A DNA stretch of 64,000 nt from NCBI RefSeq assembly GCF_009767585.1, contig NZ_WSNW01000001.1:682001-746000 (forward strand), in the 5' to 3' direction. The DNA is from Coprobacillus cateniformis. Its GTDB lineage: Bacteria; Bacillota_I; Bacilli_A; Erysipelotrichales; Coprobacillaceae. Shown piece after piece: positions 7,188 through 16,151 of this stretch. The notes beneath the pieces were generated by a model. The model was not told where the DNA came from, did no database searches, and saw nothing but the letters and a program-made list of their open reading frames with translations. Each line of letters begins with the position of its first letter. Position 1 is the first letter of the stretch. The position numbers and the translations under genes were made by a program.

Positions 7188-8105
7188 TTAAAAGAAATCT
7201 AAAAATATTTCAAAAAAAATCTTCCTCACCATAGAATTATACACAATTCCTAAAGTTATAAAACCAATTGCTAATGAAATAAAAACTAAATATATTGGGC
7301 TTTCTATATTGAAATATATTAATACTCCAATAATAAGAAGTCCACAAAAAAAGAAAAGCGTTGAGAAGATATTTTGATACTTTTTAAAGAAAGTTCTTAT
7401 TTCACTAAAGAAACTAAATCCAAACATAAACGCCATTGTACTACACATTGTCATTAAATTATTCTTCATATTATTATCTTTATACATAAAGATAAGAGTG
7501 CCAAGCAAGCCACTTAGAATTAACAATACTCCTACAATTCTTTTGACAGGCAAGTATAAAAAGAACTTTCTTACACTTCTCAAACTCATAATAATTGCCA
7601 CAATTCCCATAATAACTGAAGATATCATTAAATAAATTCTTCCAGATGATACTGCGATAAACAGTGATGTTAACCACATCACTGCAATTGTATCTCTTTG
7701 ATAATCAAAATGAATCATATCATCATATTTATTTTCATCATATAACTTTAAAGTATCATCTATAGCATCTATAGCTTCATCTATTTCATACTCACCTATA
7801 ATAACATCATGAATATAGTCAAGATATAATTTCTTTGTTTCAATGAAATGTGCCTCTTTTTCATATTCATTTTTCTTATTCAAAATTAACTCTTTGTTAT
7901 TATAAATAATAATATTTTCAATCTCATCCAAAGAGAATTCCATTTTTCGTAGCAATATAATTTTCTTTAACACTTCTATATCAACTAATCGATAATCTCT
8001 GTATCCCGATAACTCTCTATCTGGTTGAATAAGACCTCTTTCTTCATATAAAAGGAGTGCTTTTCGCGTTACCTTATATTTATTCATAACTTCCTTTATT
8101 CTCAT
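7188..8105 (-). CDS. MerR family regulator with a C-terminal multi-helix membrane domain
   Basis: The first 70 residues are a MerR DNA-binding domain: VTRKALLLYEERGLI is helix-turn-helix plus wing, then GYRDYRL. A coiled dimerisation segment follows. From about residue 140 the protein is hydrophobic, with about six predicted membrane helices, so the effector-binding part is replaced by a membrane domain. The start is placed at the ATG giving MRIKEVMNKY; longer readings would run into the promoter. No cysteine ligands for metal are evident in the dimerisation region. It may sense a membrane-active compound or membrane state. It is autoregulated, judging by the MerR-type promoter upstream. Confidence 0.82.
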   Translation of the reverse strand: MRIKEVMNKYKVTRKALLLYEERGLIQPDRELSGYRDYRLVDIEVLKKIILLRKMEFSLDEIENIIIYNNKELILNKKNEYEKEAHFIETKKLYLDYIHDVIIGEYEIDEAIDAIDDTLKLYDENKYDDMIHFDYQRDTIAVMWLTSLFIAVSSGRIYLMISSVIMGIVAIIMSLRSVRKFFLYLPVKRIVGVLLILSGLLGTLIFMYKDNNMKNNLMTMCSTMAFMFGFSFFSEIRTFFKKYQNIFSTLFFFCGLLIIGVLIYFNIESPIYLVFISLAIGFITLGIVYNSMVRKIFFEIFLDFF

Positions 8106-8122
8106 ATACATCACCCATAAAC

Positions 8123-8153
8123 ATATTAAACCTAACCCCAAGGGTTAGGTCAA
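8123..8153 (-). promoter_or_regulatory. MerR-type promoter with 19-bp spacer and dyad operator
   Basis: On the minus strand TTGACC (8153-8148) is followed by exactly 19 bases and then TAATAT (8128-8123). The spacer contains the dyad CCTAACCC/GGGTTAGG (8131-8138 and 8142-8149). An over-long 19-bp spacer with a central palindrome is the hallmark of promoters that MerR proteins untwist, and the gene it drives is a merR. It ends only 2 bases before the stop of the small gene upstream. Confidence 0.88.
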
Positions 8154-8154
8154 G

Positions 8155-8340
8155 TTAAATACAAATATTTTTTCTTTTTGTGTTCCAAACATCTAATAAT
8201 CTTTGAATATAGTAAATAGTCATCTTCTCATACCATTCCCCTGTTTTTAAATCAATAAGGCAATATAAGTTATTCTCTCGCTGGACAAGTGTTAAATCAT
8301 AATAATAAAGACTCGATTGTATATCTGCAGGAATAGACAT
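8155..8340 (-). CDS. Small hypothetical protein, 61 residues
   Basis: A strong Shine-Dalgarno sequence (GAGGAGG, 6 bases before ATG) supports translation. The sequence is mixed polar and aromatic (LYYYDLTLVQRENNLYCLID, then KTGEWYEK) with no signal peptide or membrane segment and no family I recognise. It lies between a PAP2 phosphatase gene (22 bases upstream) and the MerR promoter. Its function is unknown. Confidence 0.6.
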   Translation of the reverse strand: MSIPADIQSSLYYYDLTLVQRENNLYCLIDLKTGEWYEKMTIYYIQRLLDVWNTKRKNICI

Positions 8341-8362
8341 AAAAAAACCTCCTCATACAATC

Positions 8363-8974
8363 TTATGTATAAGAAAGCCATTTATGATTTTTCATAAAAA
8401 TGAATACTGTATTTAAGTAAGCAAACGAAAATAAATATCCACCAATGACATCGCTAGTATAATGAACACCTAAGTATATACGTGAAACTCCAATTAATAA
8501 TATGACAAAAAATAAAAGAAGCGAAATGATTTTCTTTTTATTCCAAAAGAAATACGCGATCATTCCATATAAAATGAATGAAACCATTGCATGAGCAGAA
8601 GGAAAACTAAATCCACGTTCTATTACCAATGGTAGGACATCTGGTCTTGGTCTTGCTATAAGAATTTTCATAATTTGATTGATAATTGCGACAATTGCAA
8701 CATGTATACTCATCATGAAACCTATTTTCCAATCATTAATAAGACATAGGAGACAAACAAGTATAATTCCTAAAGTTGATCCAAAAAAAGTTATGATTTT
8801 CATATAAATTGTTAATGATGAGTTTTGAAATGAAGAGAGAAACTGATAAACATGAGTGTCTATAGATTGAAGATAACCTAATGAGAAAATTATACAGTAA
8901 CTTAAGAAAAGTATCCATGAAATCATTATCCATAGATACTTTATTTTATAATTCTTTATCAACTCTAATACCAT
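8363..8974 (-). CDS. PAP2-family membrane phosphatase (lipid phosphatase)
   Basis: A 203-residue membrane protein with about six helices and the three PAP2 motifs in order: KILIARPRPD (about 104-113), FPSAHAM (about 124-130) and SRIYLGVHYTSDV (about 160-172). These provide the catalytic and phosphate-binding Lys/Arg, Ser-His and Arg-His-Asp sets. It resembles PgpB/BcrC-type enzymes, which dephosphorylate phosphatidylglycerol phosphate or undecaprenyl diphosphate at the membrane face. The start overlaps the end of cysE by 29 bases; a later ATG (MISWILF) is an alternative. A dedicated UppP is also in this window, so this one may serve another lipid or be redundant. Confidence 0.85.
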   Translation of the reverse strand: MVLELIKNYKIKYLWIMISWILFLSYCIIFSLGYLQSIDTHVYQFLSSFQNSSLTIYMKIITFFGSTLGIILVCLLCLINDWKIGFMMSIHVAIVAIINQIMKILIARPRPDVLPLVIERGFSFPSAHAMVSFILYGMIAYFFWNKKKIISLLLFFVILLIGVSRIYLGVHYTSDVIGGYLFSFAYLNTVFIFMKNHKWLSYT

Positions 8975-9482
8975 TTTCTTTTACGATTTTACCTGGAACA
9001 CCAACAACTGTACAATTTGGTGGAACATCTTTAAGCACAACAGATGAAGCACCTACGATACTATTATCTCCAATTGTCACATCACCAATAATTTTAGCTC
9101 CTGCTGATATCATTACATTATTACATAACGTTGGATGTCTCTTCACTTTATGTTCACCAGTTCCAACACCACCCAATGTGACACCTTGATATAAAATACA
9201 ATCATCTCCAATAACTGTTGTTTCCCCTACTACAACACCCATCCCATGATCGATAAAAAATCTTTTTCCAATTGTTGCACCTGGATGAATCTCAATGCCA
9301 GTCAAAAAACGTGCTATTTGACTTAAAAAACGTGCTAATATCTTTAAATGAATAGACCAAAGAAAATGGTTAATACGGAAGAAAAACATAGCATGAACAC
9401 CAGGATAATTTAATATAACATTAAATCTATTCCTTGCGGCTGGATCCATCTCTAAAACACGCCCTACTAAACTTTTATTCAT
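8946..9482 (-). CDS. cysE: Serine O-acetyltransferase
   Basis: A 178-residue, short-form CysE that transfers acetyl from acetyl-CoA to L-serine, the first step of cysteine synthesis. Left-handed beta-helix hexapeptide repeats run from about residue 60: GIEIHPGATIGKRFFIDHG with the catalytic His of the DHG motif, then VVVGETTVIGDDC and VGVPGKIV near the end. An RBS of AGAGGGG precedes the ATG. No cysK is adjacent; the next gene in the direction of transcription is a PAP2 phosphatase that overlaps it. Confidence 0.93.
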   Translation of the reverse strand: MNKSLVGRVLEMDPAARNRFNVILNYPGVHAMFFFRINHFLWSIHLKILARFLSQIARFLTGIEIHPGATIGKRFFIDHGMGVVVGETTVIGDDCILYQGVTLGGVGTGEHKVKRHPTLCNNVMISAGAKIIGDVTIGDNSIVGASSVVLKDVPPNCTVVGVPGKIVKENGIRVDKEL

Positions 9483-9555
9483 AACTATACCCCCTCTTTG
9501 TTGTTCTTTATTAAAACATAATTTCCAAAAATAAACAAATCAAGTAATAATTTTT

Positions 9556-10980
9556 TTAGTCTTCAATGATTTGATCAGGTTGTTTTAACTCTTTCTTATA
9601 GAAACGAATAAACATAAATGTGGTAATAATTGCAGCTAAGATATCTGATACAGGTTCAGCAAACAATACAGCAAAAACACGTGATCCATCATGAACCATT
9701 GAGGCAATAGGTCCTGCTATTGATGTTGCTAAAGAACTGCCACCCAAAAGATATGGAAAAATATAAATCAATGGAATTAATAAAATAATTTTTCTTGTAA
9801 TAGCCATCCAAACTGATACTTTTGCTTGACCCAATGCCATAAATGACTGCTGACAGGCAATTTGGGCACCAAACATACCTGATCCAATTAAAAAGACACG
9901 TAATGCCCAAGATGAGAAAACAATTGTTTGTGCATCATTTGAAAAAATAGATACAAAGAATTCAGAGAATAACATAACAGTTCCACTTGCAATAAAAGCA
10001 AAACCTAAACAGACTTTCATAACTAACTTAAAAGTATTTCTTACACGAGTATAGTTTTTAGCTCCATAATTATAACTCATTATGGGTTGTGCCCCTTGAC
10101 ATAACCCCTGTAATGGCAACGTAATAAATTGCCACAGACTCATAAGTATTGCCATTGTTGCAACAGCCATCGTTCCTCCGTATATCAATAGCTGATTATT
10201 AAATGATATTTGTAACAAACTCTCAGTTGCAGTTTGAACAAATGGTGATATTCCCAAAGCCATTATAGATAAACAAATATGCCAATTTGGTTTTAAATAT
10301 TGTTTTCTAATTTTAATAGTACTCTTTTTCCCAAACAAGAAAATCAAAACCCATACAGCAGAAACACCTTGAGATATAATCGTTGCTAAAGCTGCACCAG
10401 CAACTCCCATATCTAACCAAAAAATAAATATAGGATCTAAAACGATATTAAAGATTGCTCCAATCACAACAGTACACATTCCTGTCTTAGCAAATCCTTG
10501 TGTGTTAATATATGCATTCATGCCCAAGGTAATCTGAACAAAAATTGTTCCCAATGCATATATACTAATATATGAAATGGCTTGTGATAATGTTTCTTCA
10601 TTTGCACCAAATAACAGTAATAATGGTTCTTGCCAAATAAGGACAACAATCGTTAAAAGAATACCTACAACAATCAATAATACAAAACTATTGGTCATAA
10701 TTTCTTCTGCTTTATCTTTTCTTTGTTCACCCAATTTAATTGCACATAAAGGTGCACCTCCAATTCCCACTAATTGAGTAAACGCAGTAATAAAAGTAAG
10801 AATTGGCAATGCAACTGACAAAGCAGCCATTGCTGATGTTCCATCAGTCATCTGTCCAATATATATACGATCAACAATGTTATATAAAATATTCACAAGT
10901 TGTGCAATTATTGATGGTATCGCTAATGCAAATAATAATTTTGATATTTTTTCATGTCCTAATCTATTGTTAGTAGCCAT
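9556..10980 (-). CDS. MATE family multidrug/cation exporter
   Basis: From the ATG behind GGAGGG (spacing 6), the 474-residue product starts MATNNRLGHEKISKLL and has about 12 hydrophobic segments in two related halves. The LALPSIIAQ-like opening and the YNIVDRIYIGQ motif are typical of the DinF/NorM-like MATE group in Firmicutes. It would export cationic drugs or metabolites using a sodium or proton gradient. The substrate cannot be told from sequence. It stands alone between cysE and the glf operon. Confidence 0.9.
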   Translation of the reverse strand: MATNNRLGHEKISKLLFALAIPSIIAQLVNILYNIVDRIYIGQMTDGTSAMAALSVALPILTFITAFTQLVGIGGAPLCAIKLGEQRKDKAEEIMTNSFVLLIVVGILLTIVVLIWQEPLLLLFGANEETLSQAISYISIYALGTIFVQITLGMNAYINTQGFAKTGMCTVVIGAIFNIVLDPIFIFWLDMGVAGAALATIISQGVSAVWVLIFLFGKKSTIKIRKQYLKPNWHICLSIMALGISPFVQTATESLLQISFNNQLLIYGGTMAVATMAILMSLWQFITLPLQGLCQGAQPIMSYNYGAKNYTRVRNTFKLVMKVCLGFAFIASGTVMLFSEFFVSIFSNDAQTIVFSSWALRVFLIGSGMFGAQIACQQSFMALGQAKVSVWMAITRKIILLIPLIYIFPYLLGGSSLATSIAGPIASMVHDGSRVFAVLFAEPVSDILAAIITTFMFIRFYKKELKQPDQIIED

Positions 10981-11053
10981 GTTTTTCCCTCCTCTTTCAA
11001 TCTTTCCTATCATAATACAAAATAAATATAAATTTCTTTTTTTCCTACATATG

Positions 11054-11078
11054 AAAACGGAGTATACCTACTCCGCAT
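11054..11078 (-). terminator. Terminator of the glf-GT2-PAP2 operon
   Basis: CGGAGTA (11058-11064) pairs with TACTCCG (11069-11075). On the minus strand a T run follows. The stem overlaps the stop codon region of the last operon gene. Confidence 0.75.
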
Positions 11079-11715
11079 CAACTCGTTGATTGATTTTAAA
11101 AATATCGACTTTATAAATCAGAATATATAATATAATAGCTAAAATTCCTGCCGACACAGCATCTAAAACAGAATGCTGTTTAATAAACATTGTTGATAAT
11201 GTAATTAAGATAGCTGATGTACTGGCAAATATTTTCATTGTTATAGAATTTCTAAAATCATAACATTTTATCAATGCAATTGCACAGCCTATAGAATTAT
11301 AAACATGTATGCTTGGAAAAACATTTTGACTTTTATCAGCAGTATAAATAAAGTTAACCAAAAAAGTGGAAAGTGCACTTCCTTCTATAACATCTGGTCT
11401 ATGGTTATAACTGGTTGGATATATTGTAAAAATAATTAAACAAATCGTCATTCCTATAAAAAGGAAAGCAACACATTGATAGAATTCTTTTTTATGTCTA
11501 AAAAACAAATATGCAATTGTTCCTGCAACAAAAAGAAACCAATAAACATAAGGATATATGAACCATGTTATAAATGGGGTTGCTTGATCTATCATAGTAT
11601 AAACATCATGAAATCCACTATCTCCTCTTAATTGCAAGCCAAAATACCATGGCAAATAAAAGATGAAATAGAGAAAAACCCATGCATGTTTATATTGAGA
11701 TAAGAATTTTTTCAT
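11068..11715 (-). CDS. PAP2/AUR1-like membrane phosphatase or phosphotransferase
   Basis: A 215-residue protein with about six membrane helices. FPSIHVY (about 132-138) and KQHSVLDAVSA (about 184-194) are the second and third PAP2 signatures in the form seen in inositol-phosphoceramide synthase (AUR1)-like proteins. The first KxxxxxxRP motif is not recognisable. It is the third gene of an operon with UDP-galactopyranose mutase and a GT2 glycosyltransferase. Its ATG overlaps the upstream stop (TAATG), which implies translational coupling. A phosphotransfer or lipid-phosphate step in a galactofuranosyl lipid pathway is a reasonable inference. Confidence 0.75.
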   Translation of the reverse strand: MKKFLSQYKHAWVFLYFIFYLPWYFGLQLRGDSGFHDVYTMIDQATPFITWFIYPYVYWFLFVAGTIAYLFFRHKKEFYQCVAFLFIGMTICLIIFTIYPTSYNHRPDVIEGSALSTFLVNFIYTADKSQNVFPSIHVYNSIGCAIALIKCYDFRNSITMKIFASTSAILITLSTMFIKQHSVLDAVSAGILAIILYILIYKVDIFKINQRVDAE

Positions 11716-12731
11716 TAGTTAAATCCAAATAACTTTCTTGAAATTGCATATCCTGTTGTTAATACTTTTTTTCCAACTAAGCTATCCATTTCCATAAACG
11801 AACCTAAAAGTGTATGCTTAACAGCTTTATATAATTCTGGATTTTGTTTCCTTAAATACTCCCAAAGTTCTTCTTTCTTTTGTAAATGTTCCGGTGTTCC
11901 TGATTTTACTAGTAAAACTGTTGAAACAGTCGTTATCATTGTCAAATATTTAACCATATAATTACGTAATTTACGACTCTTTAAATTCATAACATCGCAA
12001 CAATCAACCATCATTTTATTCACTTTTATTTGCTGATCAATACGCGAAATCATGACTTTTTCATTAACTGATTGATCTTCTCTTCCAATATAATAACGAT
12101 ACAAATCAACATTCAAATAATAGAGTGTTGTTACATATGGTAATGGTTGATAAACAAATAAATTATCTACATAGAAAGTATGTTTAGGCAGTTCTAAATT
12201 GCAGTTTCTTAATAATTGAGTACGATAGATAACACTGTGCATAAGCAAATTCTGTTGTGGATAGAAGCGTTTGACATCATACCATCTAAATCTTCTATTT
12301 TGTGGTAAAGCATTTGTATATTTTATCACACTTGATTTATTTTCACTAGGCTTTTCATAGACATAGTTAGCAATAAGCATATCAATATCTTCATCTTGCT
12401 CATGTAACATTTTAATCGTTTCCAAAACTTTTACTAATGCTGATTGATCAAACCAATCATCACTGTCTAAAACTTTAAAATATAAGCCTGTTGCATTTTT
12501 AAGACCAGTATTCACAGCTTGTCCATGCCCACCATTTTCTTGATGAACACATTTAATTGTTTCAGGATAACGAGCAGCATATTCATCACCAATACATGCC
12601 GTTTCATCTTTTGATCCATCATCAACAATAATAACTTCTACATCATCTTTTAAGATTAAACATGATTCAATTGCTTTTGCCATATAATCTTGTGAATTAT
12701 AACAAGGAATGGCTATAGATAAATATTTCAT
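11715..12731 (-). CDS. GT2 family glycosyltransferase
   Basis: A 338-residue GT-A enzyme. IAIPCYNSQDYM starts the nucleotide-binding fold, VIIVDDGSKDET follows, and VLDSDDWFD near residue 92 holds the metal-binding DxD. The C-terminal 100 residues are a helical extension without obvious membrane helices. An RBS (GGAGG) is 5 bases before the ATG. It lies 9 bases after glf, so UDP-galactofuranose is a plausible donor; that is inference from the operon. Confidence 0.88.
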   Translation of the reverse strand: MKYLSIAIPCYNSQDYMAKAIESCLILKDDVEVIIVDDGSKDETACIGDEYAARYPETIKCVHQENGGHGQAVNTGLKNATGLYFKVLDSDDWFDQSALVKVLETIKMLHEQDEDIDMLIANYVYEKPSENKSSVIKYTNALPQNRRFRWYDVKRFYPQQNLLMHSVIYRTQLLRNCNLELPKHTFYVDNLFVYQPLPYVTTLYYLNVDLYRYYIGREDQSVNEKVMISRIDQQIKVNKMMVDCCDVMNLKSRKLRNYMVKYLTMITTVSTVLLVKSGTPEHLQKKEELWEYLRKQNPELYKAVKHTLLGSFMEMDSLVGKKVLTTGYAISRKLFGFN

Positions 12732-12740
12732 TTCTTCCTC

Positions 12741-13877
12741 CTATAATTGTTTTGTTAAAGCAAGTGCTTCCTCAACAATTCCATCAATATTGTAATACTT
12801 ATATTGAGCTAATCTTCCTAACAAATGAAAACGGCAAAATGGCTTAACCATGTCCGCATACTTTTGATGCATAGCCTTATTTTCAGGACTCAAAATAGCA
12901 TAATAAGGAACTTGTCGATTATCTTTATAAACTTCAGGATACTCTTTAATAATAGTTGTCCCAGATATCTTTTGCCCCGTTAAATATTTAAATTCAGTAA
13001 TTCTGGTATAGTCTTCACTTACAGTATAATTAACAACACCATGACCTTGATAATCATCTTGTGAATAATGTTCAAAATCAAAGCGTAATGAACGATATGG
13101 TAATTGACCTAAACAATTATCAAAAAACTCATCAATTGCACCTGTAAAAATAATATGACCTAAAAACTCTTGACCTTGATAATAAATCTTTCGATTATCA
13201 AAATCAAAAGATATTAAATTTTTAGCATCTTTTCCTAACTCTATTTCAATATTTTCATGATCCAACATCTTTTCAAATAACTTCGTATAACCTTCTTCTG
13301 GCATACCTTGATATGTATCCTGGAAATAACGATTATCATAAGAAATCAAAACAGGAACACGTGCTGTCACACTTTGATCAACTTCTTCAGGCTTTTGATT
13401 CCACTGTTTCATTGTATATTTTAAGAAAATATTTTCATAAACATACTGTGCAACCTCTTGAATTCCTTTTGAAGAACTTTTTTGAAGTTCTAGTATAGGA
13501 ACTCTCGCATTTTCCCCATATGTATCAATTAATTCCTGCTTTAAAGATTGTCCTCTTTCTTCACCAAAAACAATCATTAATGTATTCAAATTAAATGGTA
13601 TAGGAATAATCTTACCATAAACATCACCAACAACTTCGTGCTGATAATCATACCATTTCGTAAATCTTGATAAAAAATCAAAAACTTCCTTATTATTGGT
13701 ATGAAAAATATGTGGACCATACTTATGAACAAGTACACCATATTCATCATACTCATCATAACAGTTTCCACCAATATGATTTCTTTTCTCAATAATTTTC
13801 ACTTTCTCTCCACGTTCTGCTAAAACCCGAGCAACGACTCCACCTGCAAAACCGCATCCTATAATTAAAGTATCCAC
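12741..13877 (-). CDS. glf: UDP-galactopyranose mutase
   Basis: A 378-residue FAD enzyme that interconverts UDP-galactopyranose and UDP-galactofuranose. TLIIGCGFAGG is the dinucleotide fold, EKRNHIGGN the FAD contact, and KYGPHIFHTNNKEV the substrate-loop signature of UGM. Later come NYTVSEDYTRITEFK and EYPE. The best start is the GTG at 13877, which has AGAGGTGAG 4-6 bases upstream. An upstream ATG at 13901 would add 8 residues before the fold and has no RBS. It is the first gene of the operon and indicates galactofuranose in an envelope polymer or glycolipid. Confidence 0.95.
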   Translation of the reverse strand: MDTLIIGCGFAGGVVARVLAERGEKVKIIEKRNHIGGNCYDEYDEYGVLVHKYGPHIFHTNNKEVFDFLSRFTKWYDYQHEVVGDVYGKIIPIPFNLNTLMIVFGEERGQSLKQELIDTYGENARVPILELQKSSSKGIQEVAQYVYENIFLKYTMKQWNQKPEEVDQSVTARVPVLISYDNRYFQDTYQGMPEEGYTKLFEKMLDHENIEIELGKDAKNLISFDFDNRKIYYQGQEFLGHIIFTGAIDEFFDNCLGQLPYRSLRFDFEHYSQDDYQGHGVVNYTVSEDYTRITEFKYLTGQKISGTTIIKEYPEVYKDNRQVPYYAILSPENKAMHQKYADMVKPFCRFHLLGRLAQYKYYNIDGIVEEALALTKQL

Positions 13878-13927
13878 TTTCTCACCTCTAGTCATTATCA
13901 TACCATATTATTCCTGTATTGAACATA

Positions 13928-14491
13928 TCAATCGTTCAAAGATAATTCAATTTCTGTTGATGATAAGGCAGAAAAAGGAATAAATTCAGAGACTTCATGA
14001 TAATCACCAATCTTTTTTTCTAACCATACAACATCATGCCATTTTTTAAACTTATATCCACAATTTTGAAAAATACCAACAACTTGAAAACCAAAAACTT
14101 CATGAAATCTTTCACTGTTAGCATTTGGATGCGTAATACAAGCATAAACATTTTTAACATTCATCTTCTTCAATAAACTCAATAAAGTCTTATAAAGCCT
14201 TGTCCCACATCCTTTTCGTGATAACCCATCTTTAATATATATGGATAACTCACAATCCCAATCAAAAGCTTTACGGGCACTATAACGTGATGCATACGCA
14301 TATCCAATCACTTCACCATTCTCAATAGCCACAAGATATGGATATTGATGTAATGTGTTATTTATTCTTCTCTCTATTTCTTCAAAGTTTGGTGCATCAT
14401 ATTCAAAAGTAATATTTGTATTTTGAACATAGTAAGCATAGATTTTCTGAATACTTTTTGCATCTTTGGATGTTGCTATTCTTATTTTCAT
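13928..14491 (-). CDS. GNAT N-acetyltransferase, phosphinothricin-acetyltransferase-like
   Basis: About 187 residues from the ATG behind AGGAGGG: MKIRIATSKDAKSIQKIYAY. The acetyl-CoA loop is in LSRKGCGTRLYKTLL (usually R/Q-x-x-G-x-G/A), preceded by the beta strand ELSIYI and followed by NANSERFHEVFGF. This matches the Pat/YwnH group of N-acetyltransferases. The substrate is unknown. An alternative start 51 bases upstream would overlap the nuclease gene and lacks an RBS. Confidence 0.82.
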   Translation of the reverse strand: MKIRIATSKDAKSIQKIYAYYVQNTNITFEYDAPNFEEIERRINNTLHQYPYLVAIENGEVIGYAYASRYSARKAFDWDCELSIYIKDGLSRKGCGTRLYKTLLSLLKKMNVKNVYACITHPNANSERFHEVFGFQVVGIFQNCGYKFKKWHDVVWLEKKIGDYHEVSEFIPFSALSSTEIELSLND

Positions 14492-14501
14492 AAATACCCT
14501 C

Positions 14502-15020
14502 CTATTGATATAAGCCGACTTTTTCTTTTCGAGCTTCTTCATCTGCTTTAATAATTATATCTTTATATTTATAATCATATCCATAATCATAGTATTTCTT
14601 TACAAAACCTGCTCTTGCTATTTTTTCCTGTAAAAGTTGTCCATCTACAAAAACCCATAACAATGCGCGATCATATTTATCATATTGATCCCCATCAGCA
14701 TTAAATTCTATTTCTATACTTGATGCATTTTGAAGTTGATTTTTTGTATACTCACTAGCTTCTTTTCCCATATACTCTTTTTTATTTGTTGATTCAGGTG
14801 TATCAATATAAAGAAAACGAGATTTTACACGTTCTCCTGAGATCTTAAACCAAGCTGTATCACCATCTACACACTTATCTAATGTCACAATTTGACGTTC
14901 TGGTGAACTTGGTTTTGGAGCAAAGTATTCAGTATAAACAAATTGAGCAATAGCTAGAAATAAAACAGTGAGAGCCCCAGCAATTTGCTTTTTCATTTTT
15001 TTAAGATTTTTTTTCTTCAT
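14502..15020 (-). CDS. Secreted or membrane-anchored thermonuclease (SNase-like)
   Basis: A 172-residue protein. A basic start with four Lys-rich turns and the hydrophobic helix AGALTVLFLAIAQFV (about 16-31) forms a signal/anchor. The Staphylococcus nuclease fold follows: CVDGDTAWFKI for calcium, VKSRFLYIDTPES with the catalytic Arg and Glu, and YDRALLWVFVDG with the second Arg. It degrades extracellular DNA or RNA. The ATG at 15020 has AGGAGTG upstream. The GNAT gene begins 10 bases downstream in the same direction. Confidence 0.88.
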   Translation of the reverse strand: MKKKNLKKMKKQIAGALTVLFLAIAQFVYTEYFAPKPSSPERQIVTLDKCVDGDTAWFKISGERVKSRFLYIDTPESTNKKEYMGKEASEYTKNQLQNASSIEIEFNADGDQYDKYDRALLWVFVDGQLLQEKIARAGFVKKYYDYGYDYKYKDIIIKADEEARKEKVGLYQ

Positions 15021-15201
15021 AAACACTCCTTTAAAATCTACAAAATTATACACTAATTTTACATGTCATGCAATCATGCGAAGACAAATTCAATGTTCTA
15101 AATACATATGATATGAAGAGTTGTATGAAATACACTGATATATCATATCATTTAAAAATAAAGAAAAAAGAAAGATAATTAGAAAAATTGCATAGATATT
15201 C

Positions 15202-15246
15202 AAAAAACTTATCCTCATGAAATTGTTTTCATTGAGAATAAGTTCT
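15202..15246 (-). terminator. Terminator of the RNase H-exonuclease operon
   Basis: AACTTATCCTCA and GAAA (from 15206) pair with TTTC and TGAGAATAAGTT (to 15244), with one mismatch and one bulge. On the minus strand TTTTTT follows. It begins 2 bases after the exonuclease stop codon. Confidence 0.8.
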
Positions 15247-16151
15247 TATTTTTTAGATTCTAACAGTTTTAAATATTCGTTCTCATGAACAATACGAAGA
15301 TCTTGCCCTTGTTTCATCAATTGAATAGCCTTTTTTACCTTTTTATTTTCATTACCAAAACGAACTTTATGATAACCCTTTCCTCCAATGACTAGATAGT
15401 TAGTTTGGGTACTCACTTGTTGAGTGGCAAGCGCACTTACCTGTTTTGTTTTTTCTTCTAAAAGTTCTCTAGGCATAGATAACTTTCCAGTAAAACAAAC
15501 AAACTGATGATATAAAAATGCATCTTCACGTTGTGATAACTCCCTTAACTGTGGAGCAATCTCAGCTGAGATTATATTCCGATAATAGTTCTCTTTCATC
15601 TCACCAAAATCCAAATGAAATCGTTGGTGTAATTCCTGAAGCGTTTCACAATGTTCATATTTTAACATCTCTATAAGAATTTGTGCACATGCTTTTGCAT
15701 CATCCAAAGCATGATGAGCCTGAAATTCAAAGCCTATCATCTGAGAAAGTTCTTTTACATTATACTTATGAAGATCAGGATAAACAAGATGAGCCAAAAC
15801 ATTTGTACATGACATATAAAGATGAGGATATGATATATGATTTTGTTTTAAAACAGCTCGTAAATTCATCATATCTCCTTGAATATCATGAGAAACAACA
15901 ATTGTATTTTCAAAATAGTGATGAATATCTTTCCAGACATCTTGGAATGGTCTTTCTTTTAGTAATGATTTGGTTTTTATTTTATGGACTTTGTATCTGT
16001 AAACATCATAACTTAAATTTCTGGGTTTTACCAATGAATAATATGTAGAAATAACTTGCTGATCAAGTAATTCAACAATACCAATCGCACATACACTTGC
16101 TGGATCCTGGTTTAAGACTTCAATATCAAAAACAGTTATTCTTTCACTCAT
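15246..16151 (-). CDS. DnaQ-like DEDDh exonuclease fused to a BRCT domain
   Basis: A 301-residue protein. The N-terminal 3'-5' exonuclease has D9 and E11 in FDIEV, the ExoII region HDIQGD near 88-93, and HHALDDAKA near 151 with the His and Asp of ExoIII (DEDDh class). After a linker, FVCFTGKL near 218 starts a BRCT domain like that of NAD-dependent DNA ligase and ends with VHENEYLKLL. This pairing is known for a DNA polymerase III epsilon-like family in Firmicutes. The start overlaps the rnhA stop by 4 bases (ATGA), so the two are made together, perhaps for processing RNA-DNA hybrids or gaps. Confidence 0.87.
   Translation of the reverse strand: MSERITVFDIEVLNQDPASVCAIGIVELLDQQVISTYYSLVKPRNLSYDVYRYKVHKIKTKSLLKERPFQDVWKDIHHYFENTIVVSHDIQGDMMNLRAVLKQNHISYPHLYMSCTNVLAHLVYPDLHKYNVKELSQMIGFEFQAHHALDDAKACAQILIEMLKYEHCETLQELHQRFHLDFGEMKENYYRNIISAEIAPQLRELSQREDAFLYHQFVCFTGKLSMPRELLEEKTKQVSALATQQVSTQTNYLVIGGKGYHKVRFGNENKKVKKAIQLMKQGQDLRIVHENEYLKLLESKK

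Noticed and set aside
8881..9189. 102-codon plus-strand frame over cysE and the PAP2 gene
   Set aside because: It lies on the opposite strand of two well-supported genes with conserved motifs, and its Thr/Pro/Ser-rich reading is an antisense shadow.
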